A stretch of 64,000 bases of DNA from Taenia hydatigena (Eukaryota > Platyhelminthes > Cestoda > Cyclophyllidea > Taeniidae). Below the pieces are notes generated by a model. That model saw only the letters and a program-made list of their open reading frames with translations. It was not told the origin of the DNA and ran no database searches. Location of the stretch: assembly GCA_036345935.2 (NCBI GenBank), contig JADWOT020000008.1, positions 10,577,554 through 10,641,553 on the forward strand, given 5' to 3'. How positions within the stretch are numbered: position 1 is the stretch's first letter; each line of letters starts with the position of its first letter. The position numbers and the translations under genes were made by a program. This document shows, piece by piece, positions 20,190-32,800 of this stretch.

Positions 20190-21679
20190 AACTCCTTTTT
20201 TCCTTACAAAGTTGTGTATGCAATTGTACTCCGACCGACCCACCAACCATCTGACTAACCAAACTGACCTTATGTTTTAGTAACTTTTCTAATATAACTA
20301 ATAAGTTACTTCACCTTTTTGTGAGTCTTTGATGCATTTTTTTCCTCTGCGGTGTTACCATAATTAATTAGAACAACATGAATGCGAAATGCATGTGACT
20401 GCGTGGACTTGGTGGGAGGTTTCCTCTCAAGGATCGTTGTGCGTTGCGCGGCTGTTTAACGTCACAACTGAATTTAAGGTGCTCGATTAGCGGGATTGTT
20501 GAATGCACTCAACTGTCGTGACCAGGCTTGCAGTGTGTGAGGAGCAGGCATCGCATTGGCTGCTCGCTACCACACGCCTCACGTGACTGCTGTTGCACCC
20601 ATGCTTTGTTGGAATAGTGCCTGCGCTCATCACCCTGGTGACTCTCGATGCAATTTTTTGCTCATAATCTACTCACACGTGGCACAGATTGTTCTGGCCT
20701 TTCTTTCAAGCACGTTAGCCTAGTTATTTTGGCTTTTTGTTTTTTTTTTGGATGGGTTGCCGTCTTAACTGCTATTAGAGCTCATACATGCACATGATGC
20801 TGGTTTTCATCGGCTTCAATTAACCTAAGCGCGGAAATAAACGTCCGAGTTACTTTTGTGAACAAGGTCTCGTTGGTTCAGCTGGCGCCCTCACGGAAGC
20901 ACTATGTTGAAGCTTGAGTGGGGGGAAACGCTGAGAATAAATAAGAATAAATGCACAACTCAGTGACGTGTTTTTGCTGACTGATGAAGCGAGGCTGTCA
21001 AGTGACTCGTCTGCGCTGTCCGCAACGTATTCCTGTCGACTTGTTTGTTAATAACATCTGATACGGATCACTCATGCGCTTATGAGGTTGGAGCAACAAC
21101 AATTGGGCGTTTGAATTGGGGGCGCCACCTAGCATATCAAAAGTGGAACTGAGACCAGAGATTCCTCAAAGTTCCGAAAGCTCCGGCTGATCTGAGTGAT
21201 CCACTCTTGAAATTACAAGCACTAGTTTGACACGATTGTGGGGACCAAATGTGCACATTTCGTTACATATCGCCCCCATCGTCCGTGCCGAAATCTGATT
21301 ACACATGCGATTCAAGTATAAACATGCCACCAATGCGCACTTCCATCTTTCGTTTCAGTCTTATCCCCAATTCACTGTTTCTGCCGCCTCGATTAAGGCC
21401 GCACTGTTTGCAATGGCGCGGATACATAAATGTCTGCGCGTCCGATTCCACAAAATTGTTCTCACACTCCATTAAGTAGCGTTTGTTTTCCTCGTTAAAA
21501 CAGCGGCATGAACATTTGGTACTAGATTAGCGTAACTCATCCGGAGGGTACGACATTCAGAACATCTAAATAGCACTAAATGAAACACGCACACAATGAG
21601 TAAACATTTAGTAGCTTGAAATGCGCGTACTTAAAAATATTATGTACAAAGGGATGAGACAGCCTTTGGAGAGAATGTT
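20190..21679. other. Intergenic; possible LTR end near 20890
   Basis: No gene is seen. This region separates the 3' ends of the candidate plus-strand gene and BRF1. Near 20836 an AATAAA is followed about 50 bp later by TGGCGCC, a motif common in retroelement primer-binding sites; this is treated as a weak finding. Confidence 0.45.
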
Positions 21680-24600
21680 TCACCACAACTCATCACCTTC
21701 GTGCCAATTCACCTCTTCCTCCTCTTCATACGGTTCATCCTCCACATCTGCTTCCAATGACCCTTCATCTTCCTCTTGTTGGTCTGGAAGGTTTTCCAGC
21801 AGTGCTGGAGACGACACTGAGGCAGGAAGGCGTTTGGAATGTGCGGCAGAGACACAAACAGTCTTCTCGAGTAGCTGATTGGAGGCGCGGGGTTCAGGCG
21901 ATGCAACTGCCGAGTTGTCGATACAAATACCGCTCTCCGGTGCCAAAGAAGACGGTGAGGAGGGACCAGTTGCAGAAGCAGCGCCCTCTCCAGTGGCAGA
22001 CGATGCCTCCGCCTTCCCACCCACAATAGCTTCCAGTGCTGCGTAATTTATCTTCTTTGAGATAAGCCGCGACTGGCTCTCTTCGTTCTCGTTCTGACCG
22101 CTCTCCGGGCCATCCTCTTTGCCGGATGCATGCCATGGCATTCGACGCTGGCGCCGGTAGATCTTGCGCGGACCGCGCCGTGGCTACGTACAGAAATAAA
22201 AGCGACATTAACCCTTACACCTGGTGATGTTAATAGCGAAATGTCACAGTGGTAACATGAACGCTCAAATAAATCCAAAGAATAGATAGACTTTTAAATA
22301 TTTAGGGAGGCTGAATGAGTGTAAAAATACGTTTAATCGTTTTAGTTTAGCATGAACTCTCGCTTTTCCAATTGTGCACGGCTAAAGCATTTTTTATCAC
22401 TAAAGTTCAAACGATTCTTTAATAACATGAACTGAAGTTTTCGCCCTTATAAAGATCAAGAATGGTAAGTAAGTGGACTTACACGTTTGGGCCGCTTGGC
22501 CATTTCCTCTTTAAGCCGTCGTTTTTCAGCCTTCTTCCCTGGAATGGAGATTGAACACGATGTAGATATACAAAATTTGTGATGCAGGCAAAGGTACAAA
22601 AGTAGGGTAGCCGGGTGCAATTTGAAGAAAAGGCAACGTAAACTGAGGAATGAGGTGGAAAACATACGCCTTTGTTCCTCCAAGAAGGGTGCGTTTTCAC
22701 GGAACCAAAAAGTTGCCTTTACCATGACCTCTCGAGGGGTTAGAAAGTACTCCTGAAAAGGTTTAATAAGAGAAGACCTGATGGAATAAAAAGGACACTG
22801 AGGAGAGCGTGGAAGATAGAATTCAAAACGTAAGTGTAGGTAATTTTGAGCAAACGCAAAATTAGTTAAATTCACACCATTTGAACCCTGGGATTTTCGG
22901 ATAAGTTGTGTAATGACTTATCACTCGGGTAGGTGGCGTCTGAGATCAGCAGAGGCTAATCCAAATAACAGTGATAATTGGAACAGGTTGATAAATCATA
23001 TCCCCAAGTCCGAAGTGACAGAAATAAAATTCTGTTTAGGACTTTAGGATTGCTCTGAGGTGCATCTTTTTCTGTCATCATTCAAAGTCCACTTTTTCCC
23101 GGAGGTTACATAGCCTTTAGTAATGTAGACGGTTAAGTGGTGCCACAGACTTCAGCCAAACAAACTGTCTGGCGAAATAATATTTGACCACTCGCAAAAA
23201 ATAAATAACTGTATTATTATTAAAAGTGCACGGTGTTATTAAGTGGCACCTGAAATAGAGCCTGAAACACAGAAAATGATAACAGGCCAGAAGTATACGC
23301 AGCCATCACATTTGGCAAAGCATTGTAGACTTCGTAGGATCAAAATCAGCGCAATATAAAATAAGAATTAGTGCAAGTTAACTTACCCGATCTAGCTCCT
23401 CCTCATCTATGTCACTGAGATCAATGCTATAACCCACTGTAAGCGAAAATAATGCTAATCATGCATAGTGAATTGGCTCGAGCTTCAACAGAATGAATGG
23501 TCACTACCTCTTTTCCCGCTATTCTCCGTAGGGTCATCTAAAATGCAGAAACCATCAGTAGCTAATCAGACCATTTTTCAAATGAGACACTCCACTATTA
23601 ACGAATGATACCCATGCACACTTGGAATCCAAGCAAGCGGGTTCCAATAATCCTTGATTCGATTTCATGCTGCTGGTGTGATAACCTGAACCAATTACAA
23701 TACCATACCAATAAACGTTTTTATGCGACGTAAGCTTCTTTTCTTATCACTAGACGGTTTGAAAAAGGCAACTCAAATTGCTGCGAACTCAATGTCTGAT
23801 TATGTTTAAGTGGAACCAGAGTTTTAGATACACTTACAAAGCACCAAGTAAATTTGCTACTTATAAAGAGGTAAGTAGCAACACAATCCCAACTGGAAGC
23901 GATGGGATAAACCAACCAAATCATGATCAATTGCCATCGTATTGACGACTTTTACCTGAACAATTGTACGAAAACTTCATATTGTAGTTTTCAGCAAACA
24001 AACACTACAAGTACTGTGAAGCTAGCTTCGAAATGAGTATCGGATGAACTTAAGTATTGGCATTGAGCCGCACAACACAATTCAAAAGGACATTCAGATC
24101 GATTCAACCAAGAATGAAAAGTTGAGTACATTTGAAAAGTTTGACCAGAGCATTGGTAAGTGGATAAGAGGAGTAACTTGCCATTATTTTCGCAGGTGGG
24201 CTGTGCAGATTCGGGAGGAGCAAGAAAATGCGGGAGTTTGAAGGAGTCTGGAAACCAAAGTATGTTAATTGACTTTCCCCACTAAGAAGCACACAAAGTG
24301 CGCCGAGTTATTGGCAAGATAAATCATGTTAACAACCAATCAGCAAAGTATAAATAATAATAATAATCTATTTTTATCACATTAAGTTTCTTAATACAGA
24401 ACGCGGTATGAGCTTTGCAAAGTGTTGTTGAGAGCCGAGTTGGAAATACGCCGGTTTGAAGTAATGGAGAAAGTGACCCCGCGACTTTCACCACCTTAAG
24501 CATGGCCAAAGGGAATGGTAACCTCACAGAGCACACCAGGTGGTGGGTTAAAATGACATAGAAATCGTTAGCTTTTGTGAGTATCAGATAGCCTTCACTT

Positions 24601-27600
24601 GTGCACAAGCAAATTTTGATTTTGCATATTTCTCCCTTGCTAAAACTTGGCCTATTGGGAAGTTCCTCCGCTTAAAAACTGACAAGATTCCGAAGAACAA
24701 TAAGCCAGGACTATGGCAGTCGCCCAGTGAGTTTCTCCAACGTAAATGCAGTCAAAATCAGTGGCTTGGTCTTGTAATGACTACCAGCTGGTCACTCAAC
24801 CCTTGTAGAAATTAGTAGGTTCCGATAAATTTAAGGTCCAGATGAACTTCCTCTTGACGAAAATCCCCCTTACTTTCATACTTAGACATCATTTACTAAA
24901 ATACAACTCTAATTGTATTTTCTGTTGAAAACTCCTACGCTTGGTTTCTGTGTGCATGAAACTCAAAAAACCTTAAAATTTCATCAACAACGTCAGAAAG
25001 TTTGCCGACTTCAAAACATCCTGCAGTTTCGTAGACATCGATTATAGCTTCAAAGGCACCGTAGAATGTAGGGTACCATCAAGTAAGTCTTTTTGCATGG
25101 ATTACTCCAACCGAGTTTGAACTGCCATAAGTGCTATACTTTGAGCAAGATTAACATCAACAGAACAAACATATTCTAGATCATAAATACTTTAGCATAC
25201 CAACCTTTTCACTTCCACTGAGGGGGTGAAATACGACCATTAATTGATGCTTGGGATCCACCTGATGCCGATTTTCCCTCATATTCGGTAAATACAGTAA
25301 AGTAGCAAAAAGTGAAACAAGACGTACCATCGGTTGGGATGAGGGTGGGTAGTGAGGGCTGAGAGATCGAGACACCAGAGCGCTTGAGGTCGGTATCGGC
25401 GACTGCGGCCGCAGAATCGGTGGCGTCCTGAGCATTGCGCCACTGGTGAGTGGCGCGTACCAACTCACACAGTTTGGTGCCCGAATGTGCGGTGATAAGC
25501 TCGAGGTCCTCCACGCAGGAGTCGAGGATCTCGGGATCCACTACCCCATCGAGGACTTCGCGCAGCACCTGGCGGGAGGAGCGACTACGCTTCGCCACCG
25601 AGAGATGCGGCGACGAGGATGTTCCCTCCGTCACCGCCTCCACCACTGCACCAGTCTCTTCTTCCTCTTCCCTCTCTTCTAGTTCAGCGTCTTTAGCTGG
25701 TAGACTGCCCGACTCCACCAAATGTCGAAGACCCTTCGAGTTGGCCAAGCCTGAGAAAACGAAACATAAAGTATTAGCGCAAATCTCCTCTGTCGCTTTA
25801 TGCATAGGGCATTTGCATGAGTGAAGATCATGCAATGATGGCGCAATAGTCTTAGTCGAAAAAGGAGCTGGTTAAAATTTTTTAACCACTAATTAAAGAG
25901 ATAACATATCTAAAAATAGGATTTATCATAAGCCAGCCAAAACAACCTTCTGAAGGTACACTGGATTATTCCTATGGAATCAAGCTTTCATTTCAAAAAT
26001 GAAATCACCAAAACGCTAGAAATGACAAACTGACAATTACTTACCAGAGTCGCGAATAGCAACGCTCACTCTCCGTTTACTAGCAAGTTCATCAAGCTCT
26101 TGATCAATCCGACGACCGAGTTCCTTGATCTCAGCCGAAACTTTTTCCATATCGAGGTCTTTGAGATCCTTAGTCAATAAGAAGCGATTTGCATGAGGGA
26201 GTACAGAATATGCACAAGTCCAGTGCAATCAACTTAACGTACAAATCGTCTCTTTTGTGTCTGTTGCCCAAAGCATGGAGGGTCTTGCTCTTCATCATAA
26301 TCAACAATGAAGAAGGCATCGATACTTAGCCCCGAGCTTGGAGTTTTACTGAACTCAATTAATCGCTTTCTCGCAGTCATTTGGCTTATGCGCGCTACAA
26401 CAGAGGGTTTTTGAATGAAAACATTTCAATTTAAGCTTATGATATGTGACAGTTATGTGGTACTCACCAACCTTAGCGACATCTTCCTCCGTTCTATTAA
26501 ATTCGTGAATTCTGGCGGCAACAAGAAGTGATGCAGCTGCGAGTCCACTTGGCCGTCGGCCGGTGCTAATCCAGTCCTTTTTCATACGTTGCAGCAACCG
26601 CATTGCTGTTGTAGCTACGAGAGCGGTCTTATCTTCAAAATCCAATTGACTCGCGAAACGTTCCACAAACAAGCAAGGATCTGAACAGAGTAGAAGCACA
26701 ACGTGCAATTCGTCAAAGCACACTGGACTATGATATAACGGAAAAGACACTTACCAACTTCAGGAAGGGAAAGATTCAGACGACGCTTCAAGTCTATGTA
26801 CGTGCGTCCCACGTGATAGACATTGATTGCAACGGCGTCGCTAAGGTCAAGAAGCATCAAGTTGACTCGAAGCTGTCTGGCAGCAACGTAAATGCATGCA
26901 GCCGCCAACTGCAACGAACTCCGACCACGAGTAAATCCACGAAAAAGAGCACTTTGATAGTAACGAAATGCGGAGACGGCAACATCAGCACCCAGCCGAA
27001 GTTGACCGCAGATCGTTTCTATGCGCTTCCGAGCTGAAATTCACGATGAAATTATGGCTCCCCGCTAGTCCACCGATCCAACAACACTAAAGTATTGACA
27101 AATACCTTTTTGTTCTGTGACGTAACGCGATTCTCGAAAACCCGGCATTTGGCCTGAACGGGATTGGGAAAAAAGGATATGAAATTTCAATGCCATAAGC
27201 ATCTTATGAACGAAAACCCTGAGATCTTAAAGGATAGCCAAATATGCTGCATGAACTTAGTGACTAAAATATATTATGATGGGTCTAAAGTAAAACAACA
27301 GTTGCCTATGTCAAGACAGCACATTTTAAGCAACCCAACCGATGGAACCATAAAGAGCTTGCAGCTACAATGCGAAAATAACCAAAAATACAAATCTGCA
27401 CTAAGACTGATGCAAAACACCGGTACACATTAGGAGAGAGAAAAGCACCGACAGTAAGAGAGCGTACTTTCAGAAGAAACAAAATTGCCAAGAGCTGTAG
27501 CCGTCCCACTAGGATTTTCAACATATTCAAGAGATGATGTAACGGCGTTTTCACTTTCCACTGCACCACACTCGACACATACCATATCACCCCTTGCAGG

Positions 27601-27642
27601 ATCCTCATCAAATCTGCACCCGCCACATTGAGAACACTTCAT
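21680..27642 (-). CDS. BRF1: BRF1, TFIIIB subunit (Pol III transcription factor), 12 exons, 712 aa
   Basis: BRF1 joins TBP and BDP1 in TFIIIB, which recruits RNA polymerase III to tRNA and 5S genes in the nucleus. Exons in transcript order: 27468-27642, 27106-27153, 26755-27033, 26468-26680, 26243-26394, 26045-26168, 25328-25750, 23508-23537, 23387-23436, 22668-22752, 22483-22538, 21680-22183. All junctions are GT-AG and every phase matches. Exon 1 holds the zinc ribbon (C3, C6, C22, C25). Residues about 75-240 hold the two cyclin-like repeats ([39 protein letters not shown]). Residues about 241-289 contain [10 protein letters not shown] after an acidic DEEQDPP. The conserved BRF block appears as DIDEEELDR, then [14 protein letters not shown] in exon 10 and [12 protein letters not shown] in exon 12. 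The end is strongly acidic, as in human BRF1 (677 aa). The start is supported by the zinc ribbon position. An acceptor lies 4 nt before the ATG. Confidence 0.95.
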
Positions 27643-27645
27643 AAC

Positions 27646-27648
27646 TCT
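27646..27648 (-). promoter_or_regulatory. Splice acceptor just 5' of the BRF1 start codon
   Basis: On the minus strand AAATTTCAG is followed by AGTT and then the start ATG. This fits either a 5' UTR intron or a spliced-leader trans-splicing acceptor, which is known in flatworms. Confidence 0.5.
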
Positions 27649-27974
27649 GAAATTTGCCTAATTAGGCCGCCGCCACTATTCAAGCCAGCTACGTCCGAAC
27701 TGGTTGCATAAAACAAACAAGCACGACTTATTGAATACATCAAATACATTAAAAGTGCTAAAAGTAACACAAAAATTACTCATTTTGATTTGGTCAACAC
27801 TTTAATGCCCTGCCTTATAGTAATTATAGAGTCGCTGCAACGCCAAATGCGTTTGCAGCAAACGCGAGTAAATAATTGTGTAACCTAAAGGACAGATCCA
27901 ACAACCACTAGGCATTAATAAAGGATTAGCCTTTATGAAGACGCTTTTGCAAAAGTATCTTAGAAATACAGGGT

Positions 27975-28206
27975 GGATGATTTGCCCCATTCCTCATCTT
28001 CCCTTCTTCCGCCCTTATTAAGCGAAGGCTGATTGCTTCTAGGCATCTTTATTATGTGCTGAAGGCCGATATGGATTAACTATGTCAATGAGTCTAGGAT
28101 GAGGATGTGTCGATCTCTGGGGAGGGAACACGCTGCTCCATGATCGGGTTAAAATTGTCCTCCTGCATCTGGCCTACAAAGCACATTTAAGAAAATTAGT
28201 ATTGCA
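27975..28206 (-). repeat. Diverged Gypsy-family LTR
   Basis: Read on the minus strand from 28206, the sequence begins TGCAATACTAATT and then carries CTTAAATGTGCTTTGTAGGC, nearly identical to the start of the intact Gypsy LTR (10090 onward). The far end keeps AAAGATGCC, CAATCAGCCTTC and AAGGGCGGAAG, matching the LTR region around its gag ATG. It lies about 330 bp upstream of the BRF1 start codon, in what should be the BRF1 promoter region. Confidence 0.75.
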
Positions 28207-28385
28207 TGCATCTTGCGATTTAGTCTGGCTGCCACTTTCCCGCAAGTTCCAACGTTCGTTAAGCAAATGGGAACTTCATCGTTATTCATAGACGATTTGC
28301 TGTTCAACTCCGTTAACTCTGTCGATACTTGCGCGACGACTATCATCTCCGAAAGCATCGGTCAGCCGCCTGCGAAATTAAAAAG

Positions 28386-28515
28386 TGTAGCCCCACGAGA
28401 CTTCTCTGAAGACGAACAAAGAGGTGATACTCGCGTACAATGCATGCATGCATTTTATCAGCGAAGAGAGGGGATTGATGACACTGGCATGGACCAGAGG
28501 CCAGCCCTGTGGACG
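28386..28515 (-). repeat. TRIM-type LTR fragment, diverged
   Basis: TGTAGCCCCACGAGACTTCTC opens it on the plus strand, and CATGGACCAGAGGCCAGCCC closes it, matching the reversed TRIM LTR. The opposite end of the LTR is replaced by the Gypsy-LTR-like fragment that follows. Confidence 0.6.
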
Positions 28516-28640
28516 GTTATTCCCTTCTGCCGCTCTTGCTATGAGAAGGTTGAATATTTCCAGACATCTTTATTATAGCGCAGGAGAGATATAGGTTAGC
28601 AGGGCCAAAGTATCTACGACTAGGGAGCCTCTGACTCGGG
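28516..28640 (-). repeat. Partial Gypsy-family LTR (3' half)
   Basis: On the minus strand it carries TAATAAAGATGTCTGG and then CAAGAGCGGCAGAAGGG, corresponding to the 3' half of the Gypsy LTR. It also matches the copy at 27975-28206 (shared CATCTTTATTAT and CCCTTCT blocks). Confidence 0.55.
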
Positions 28641-28663
28641 AGAATGGCTAACCAAGCATCTGT

Positions 28664-28849
28664 CGTAGCGTCCCGAGGCTCCCTTGAAGGCAAAAGAAGG
28701 CAGAATACTAGGGTAGAATAAATATGTTCAACGGCCAGAGGGAAATAAGCCGCTGGCATGGCCCAGAGGCCAGCCTATGCAGCTAGGGCAATATGGCCAC
28801 CTCTGTAGCCCTGACCGAAACCGGTAGTTCAAACAAACAAAGTACTACA
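28664..28849 (-). repeat. Solo TRIM-type LTR
   Basis: An almost complete 186-bp copy with all LTR blocks, including GGCAGAATACTAGGG, an AATAAATATGTTC TATA-like block, GCATGGCCCAGAGGCCAGCC and the AAAGTACTACA end. One end reads CGTAGCG instead of TGTAGCG. No internal region adjoins it, so it is probably an LTR-LTR recombination product. Confidence 0.85.
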
Positions 28850-29805
28850 TCCGCAGCCTAAACCGAGAATTAAACAAACCAACTTTTTACGGCACGGGTA
28901 TTAACTTCTTGTAAACCACAATTTGATCTACAAATGCCTTCCCCTTTTTAATGTGCAAAAAATTGTGGTGTTTCAGAGGCGCAAAACACATCAAACCGTC
29001 GATCTTGTGTGCAATCTAAGTGATTTAAGAACACTCGAACTACCCTCGTTTGCAACACTTAGCTCTCAATGTTCAGATTTCTAACTCGTCTAATCACCAA
29101 TCGGCCACAATTGTCCCCCCTTCCCCACCGTCTAACCCGCGAAAATCCAAATACACGCAGCCTAGTCAACGGCATAGAAGCCAGCCACTTTAACTAGCGA
29201 CCTAGCCCACGCCACGCTATATCCTCAACCGTTTGGTGAACGCATCCTGCTTTAAAATACTTGTTATTTATTCACCAAGGGCTCCCGCTAATTGCCCATC
29301 CTTAGTTTCAATGGGCCAATTTAACAGCGCACAAGACCCTACTTGGTGAGCACGCAATAGCAAGCCAGGGGTGCAAATTTGCCCCGATTCTTTAAGGGGC
29401 ATGATAGTGGCGGTTGGGCTGATTCGTTCCCATCGTTTTTTCTTTTCAAATTCATACACGACAGGAAGCAAGATCACAGTGCCAGCAACAAAACCCATGC
29501 ACACAGATCGGTTTGAGGGTGCGCAGCCAATAACGAACTGGAATTACCATCATGCCGCGTAAATAAAGATATTAAATTACCGCTTCCTTTTATTTTTTTG
29601 CATTTAAACAGCAAACAGTCGGCATCTCACTAAGATTGAGTCGACAACTTTACTCCGACTTTTGGCACAGTTCACAGTGAAGGAAAAATAAATATACATC
29701 TCATGATAGCATACAAGGGAAGTGGCGAGAGGACAGAGAATAATAGACTGGGATATGGTAACTTATCTCTACCAAAAATGTCCTGGGTGAAGGGCAGATA
29801 AAATG

Positions 29806-32800
29806 CTACTCAGTAATTTTGGCCATAGCGGCCCTGGAGGTGTTCCTGTAAGATAGGAAATTGCAAACCTTCTCGTAGACGGCAAATCGGCACCCCATGG
29901 AGAGACAAGCCTTAAGGATAGAAGGCTGGAGACCTTTGAAGAGGCCCGCCAACCCTTCGATGCGCCAAGTCTTCACGATGCAGTCACGCAGTCCTCGTAC
30001 GACAAACGGGGAGCCAAAGTGATTCCGCGCCTCCTCAAAGCCCTGTTAGGTAATAATTAGGCATGAACCCCGTCTCCCCAGAACCACTGCTAACTTCACC
30101 ACATCTACCATAACATTAGCTCTATGGAGCCCATCCTACGAATATCTAATCTCCAGTACTAGAGCATCGTAGCGGAGAAAAGGATAAGTCGGTGACTGGC
30201 CAAAGCAACACCACATTTACTGACCATACTTTGCTTATAGGATTTCGAAAGGAAGCCCCCGAAAAAAAAAACGTTGAAACATCGCGTAGAGTGGCCTGAT
30301 AAACTAGTTAGAAAAGGGTGAAATTTTTACCCGTTATACGCGCCTTAACGCTCATAGTCCAACTGCCTAGATGGATTTATTTAGTCTTTTAAAACTGCCA
30401 GGATTGATGAAACAATAACACCCGCATTGCTTTGTGCACGCTCGACCACAATATTTGCTAGTTGGTTTTTAAACACCCGTGACTATTGGTAATAGTGTTT
30501 ATCCTTTAACTATTCGGAGCCTCGAGTTATCCTTATGGTAGTATTTAGTTTCAGGAATGGAAGTCTCAAATTTCTAGAAAAAGACAATGTTCGCATCTAA
30601 AAATAATGTACATCTGTGCAGTCACGAAATCTTGAGCACGAATAGGACCTTTAGAGCGAACAACAATTGCACTCCAACACAAAGTTATTCGTCTATAAAC
30701 TACCAGTTTTTAGTGTTACTGCTTCGGTAATGTACACTTCCTGTACAATGCAGGAAATTACTATCCGCGAGAGCACAGAGGCCGATTGTAAAATTATTGC
30801 GTTTTCAATGAGTAAAATAACATCACTGATATCGGAAGCGCTCTTATGGGGCAAAACAAGACTACATAAAGTCTAACCACTTAGTTGGATAAACCAGTGT
30901 TGACAATGCTAATATGCATCACGAATCGCGGCTTTTCCGGGTAGCCGATGGACACGAAATCAGCTTTACTCCGCCGAAGAAGAAACAGAAACAATCGAGA
31001 GGAGAAAAGCGCAAGCTACAGTACCACCTGAGATCCCCCTAAAACTGCTCCAGGCCAAAACGGCGCGGAAAGTGGCGCCAATCAACCCACATCCAGGCCT
31101 ATACACCAGCCAATGACTAATAAATTCGATGGGTACTCCTCACAAAGCTTTTGTCACCGTGTTATGAGGAATCAGGTAAATCGAATCCAGTCAAAAAGGG
31201 TGTAAAAGTGAAGAATTTCTATTAACATTAACAATCAATTTTAGCCAAAAAATGTAAATGGCATTTGTCTGCCTAAAATACCAGAATGGTCAGTAAACGC
31301 GAAGTGTGAATTCGAAGTAGCCCCTTGAAGCCAAAACAAATCGCCCTCAATCAGTTTAAAATAACAAATGAAAGTGATGGCGAAATAAAACTTCCCATTA
31401 ATCCCAGCTGTAAAAGGGAAGCCTATAGCAGCAGCAAATGCGTTAATTTGTCGGACGGTACGACAGAAGAAAAGCGGACTTTACGATGCAAAAATTTAGC
31501 ACGCAAAGACCAGCTTTTCATCAGCAAAGTGCAATCAGTTAATAAAATAGATTCATGAAGGCAGTTCGAGGAATGAGCTTTTAACTTCTTTAAAATTGGA
31601 AGAAATAAGCCTCTGTTACATGCAATCATCACGTTACAGAACGCCTGAATGCCGAAGAATGCTATCAGAAAGAAGAATTATGGAAATATGAAAGTGCAAA
31701 AATCAATAAACAATTAAGATCTGCTAAATTCCTCCCGTACCTTACCGGATAGCATTAGGAAAGTGAAAGGGCAAAAATTTAACAGAACAGAGCGGAAGAA
31801 CTTGGTCAAATCGTAGAGTATTGTCAATATAAGCAACAATACAAAAAAAAACAATGCAACGAAAATGATATGGTTGCAAATCCAACGGATACAAGTCTTT
31901 ACTCTTCCATGCTATGCTCGGCAATTGTGTAGATAGCTCACGCCAATCCTCTAATTATTCAAAGAAATAAATATTTTTCGTCCCAATACAATACCGATCT
32001 TTGAAAAACCGGTCATACAAACGAGTCAGAAGAATTTAAATAAATTTCAGGAAAATCTAAGAGACAACTGAAACGATAGCTATTATTACTAGTGAGTACC
32101 CACAAAAGTGCAGCCGAGAGATAGTTAACAGAGGTTGCTATAGTGAAAACGACCATAAAACAGGGCGAGTTTCTCAATACTCTGGTTTAAGGCCCGCTAC
32201 ACTTTCTGCGTAAAGTTGTGCATGCTAGTCTGCTGCGGCTTGTAAAATATTCAGACAACGACAAAGAAAATTGAGGCGGAAGGTACAATCGAAAGCGCCT
32301 TGAACGTTTGGGCGATGATGGGACAAGACCAATATCTAGATAGTGCATCACATGAGCGTCAAGACAGCTTCAGAAAAAGGCTTGAATCTCCGAAATTAAG
32401 GCAATTCTCTTCTAGCTATCGAGGGAATCCCCCTTTTGACATCATCACACAAAGGTAACAGCACTTAATCATTTTTAAAGGCACTTTTGGTCACCAAGTT
32501 GCCATGACGTTAAAACGAGGAAAGTAACTCAAGAGGGTATGCTCAGAGAGAAAAGACGTAGCAACAAAATCATAGCTTCCTTTAAACGCAAAGCAAACAT
32601 GCTTACTGGAGTCCCAGCTAATGGATAAAAGTGAATATTTAACGATTAGAAATATTCAAGTGATTGGAACAGACATCCCTGAGCATGTGAAAACAGTATA
32701 TGCACTTTAATAAATGACTCGAAGTCCTCACAGCGGTTAGGATTCTACAATCCTACATTGTAACACAATTGCAGTAAATGCCTTCTGCGGAGGACACATG

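Noticed and set aside
26813..27037. Plus-strand 74-codon ORF over BRF1 exon 3
   Set aside because: Antisense to a cyclin-repeat exon with strong conservation on the minus strand.
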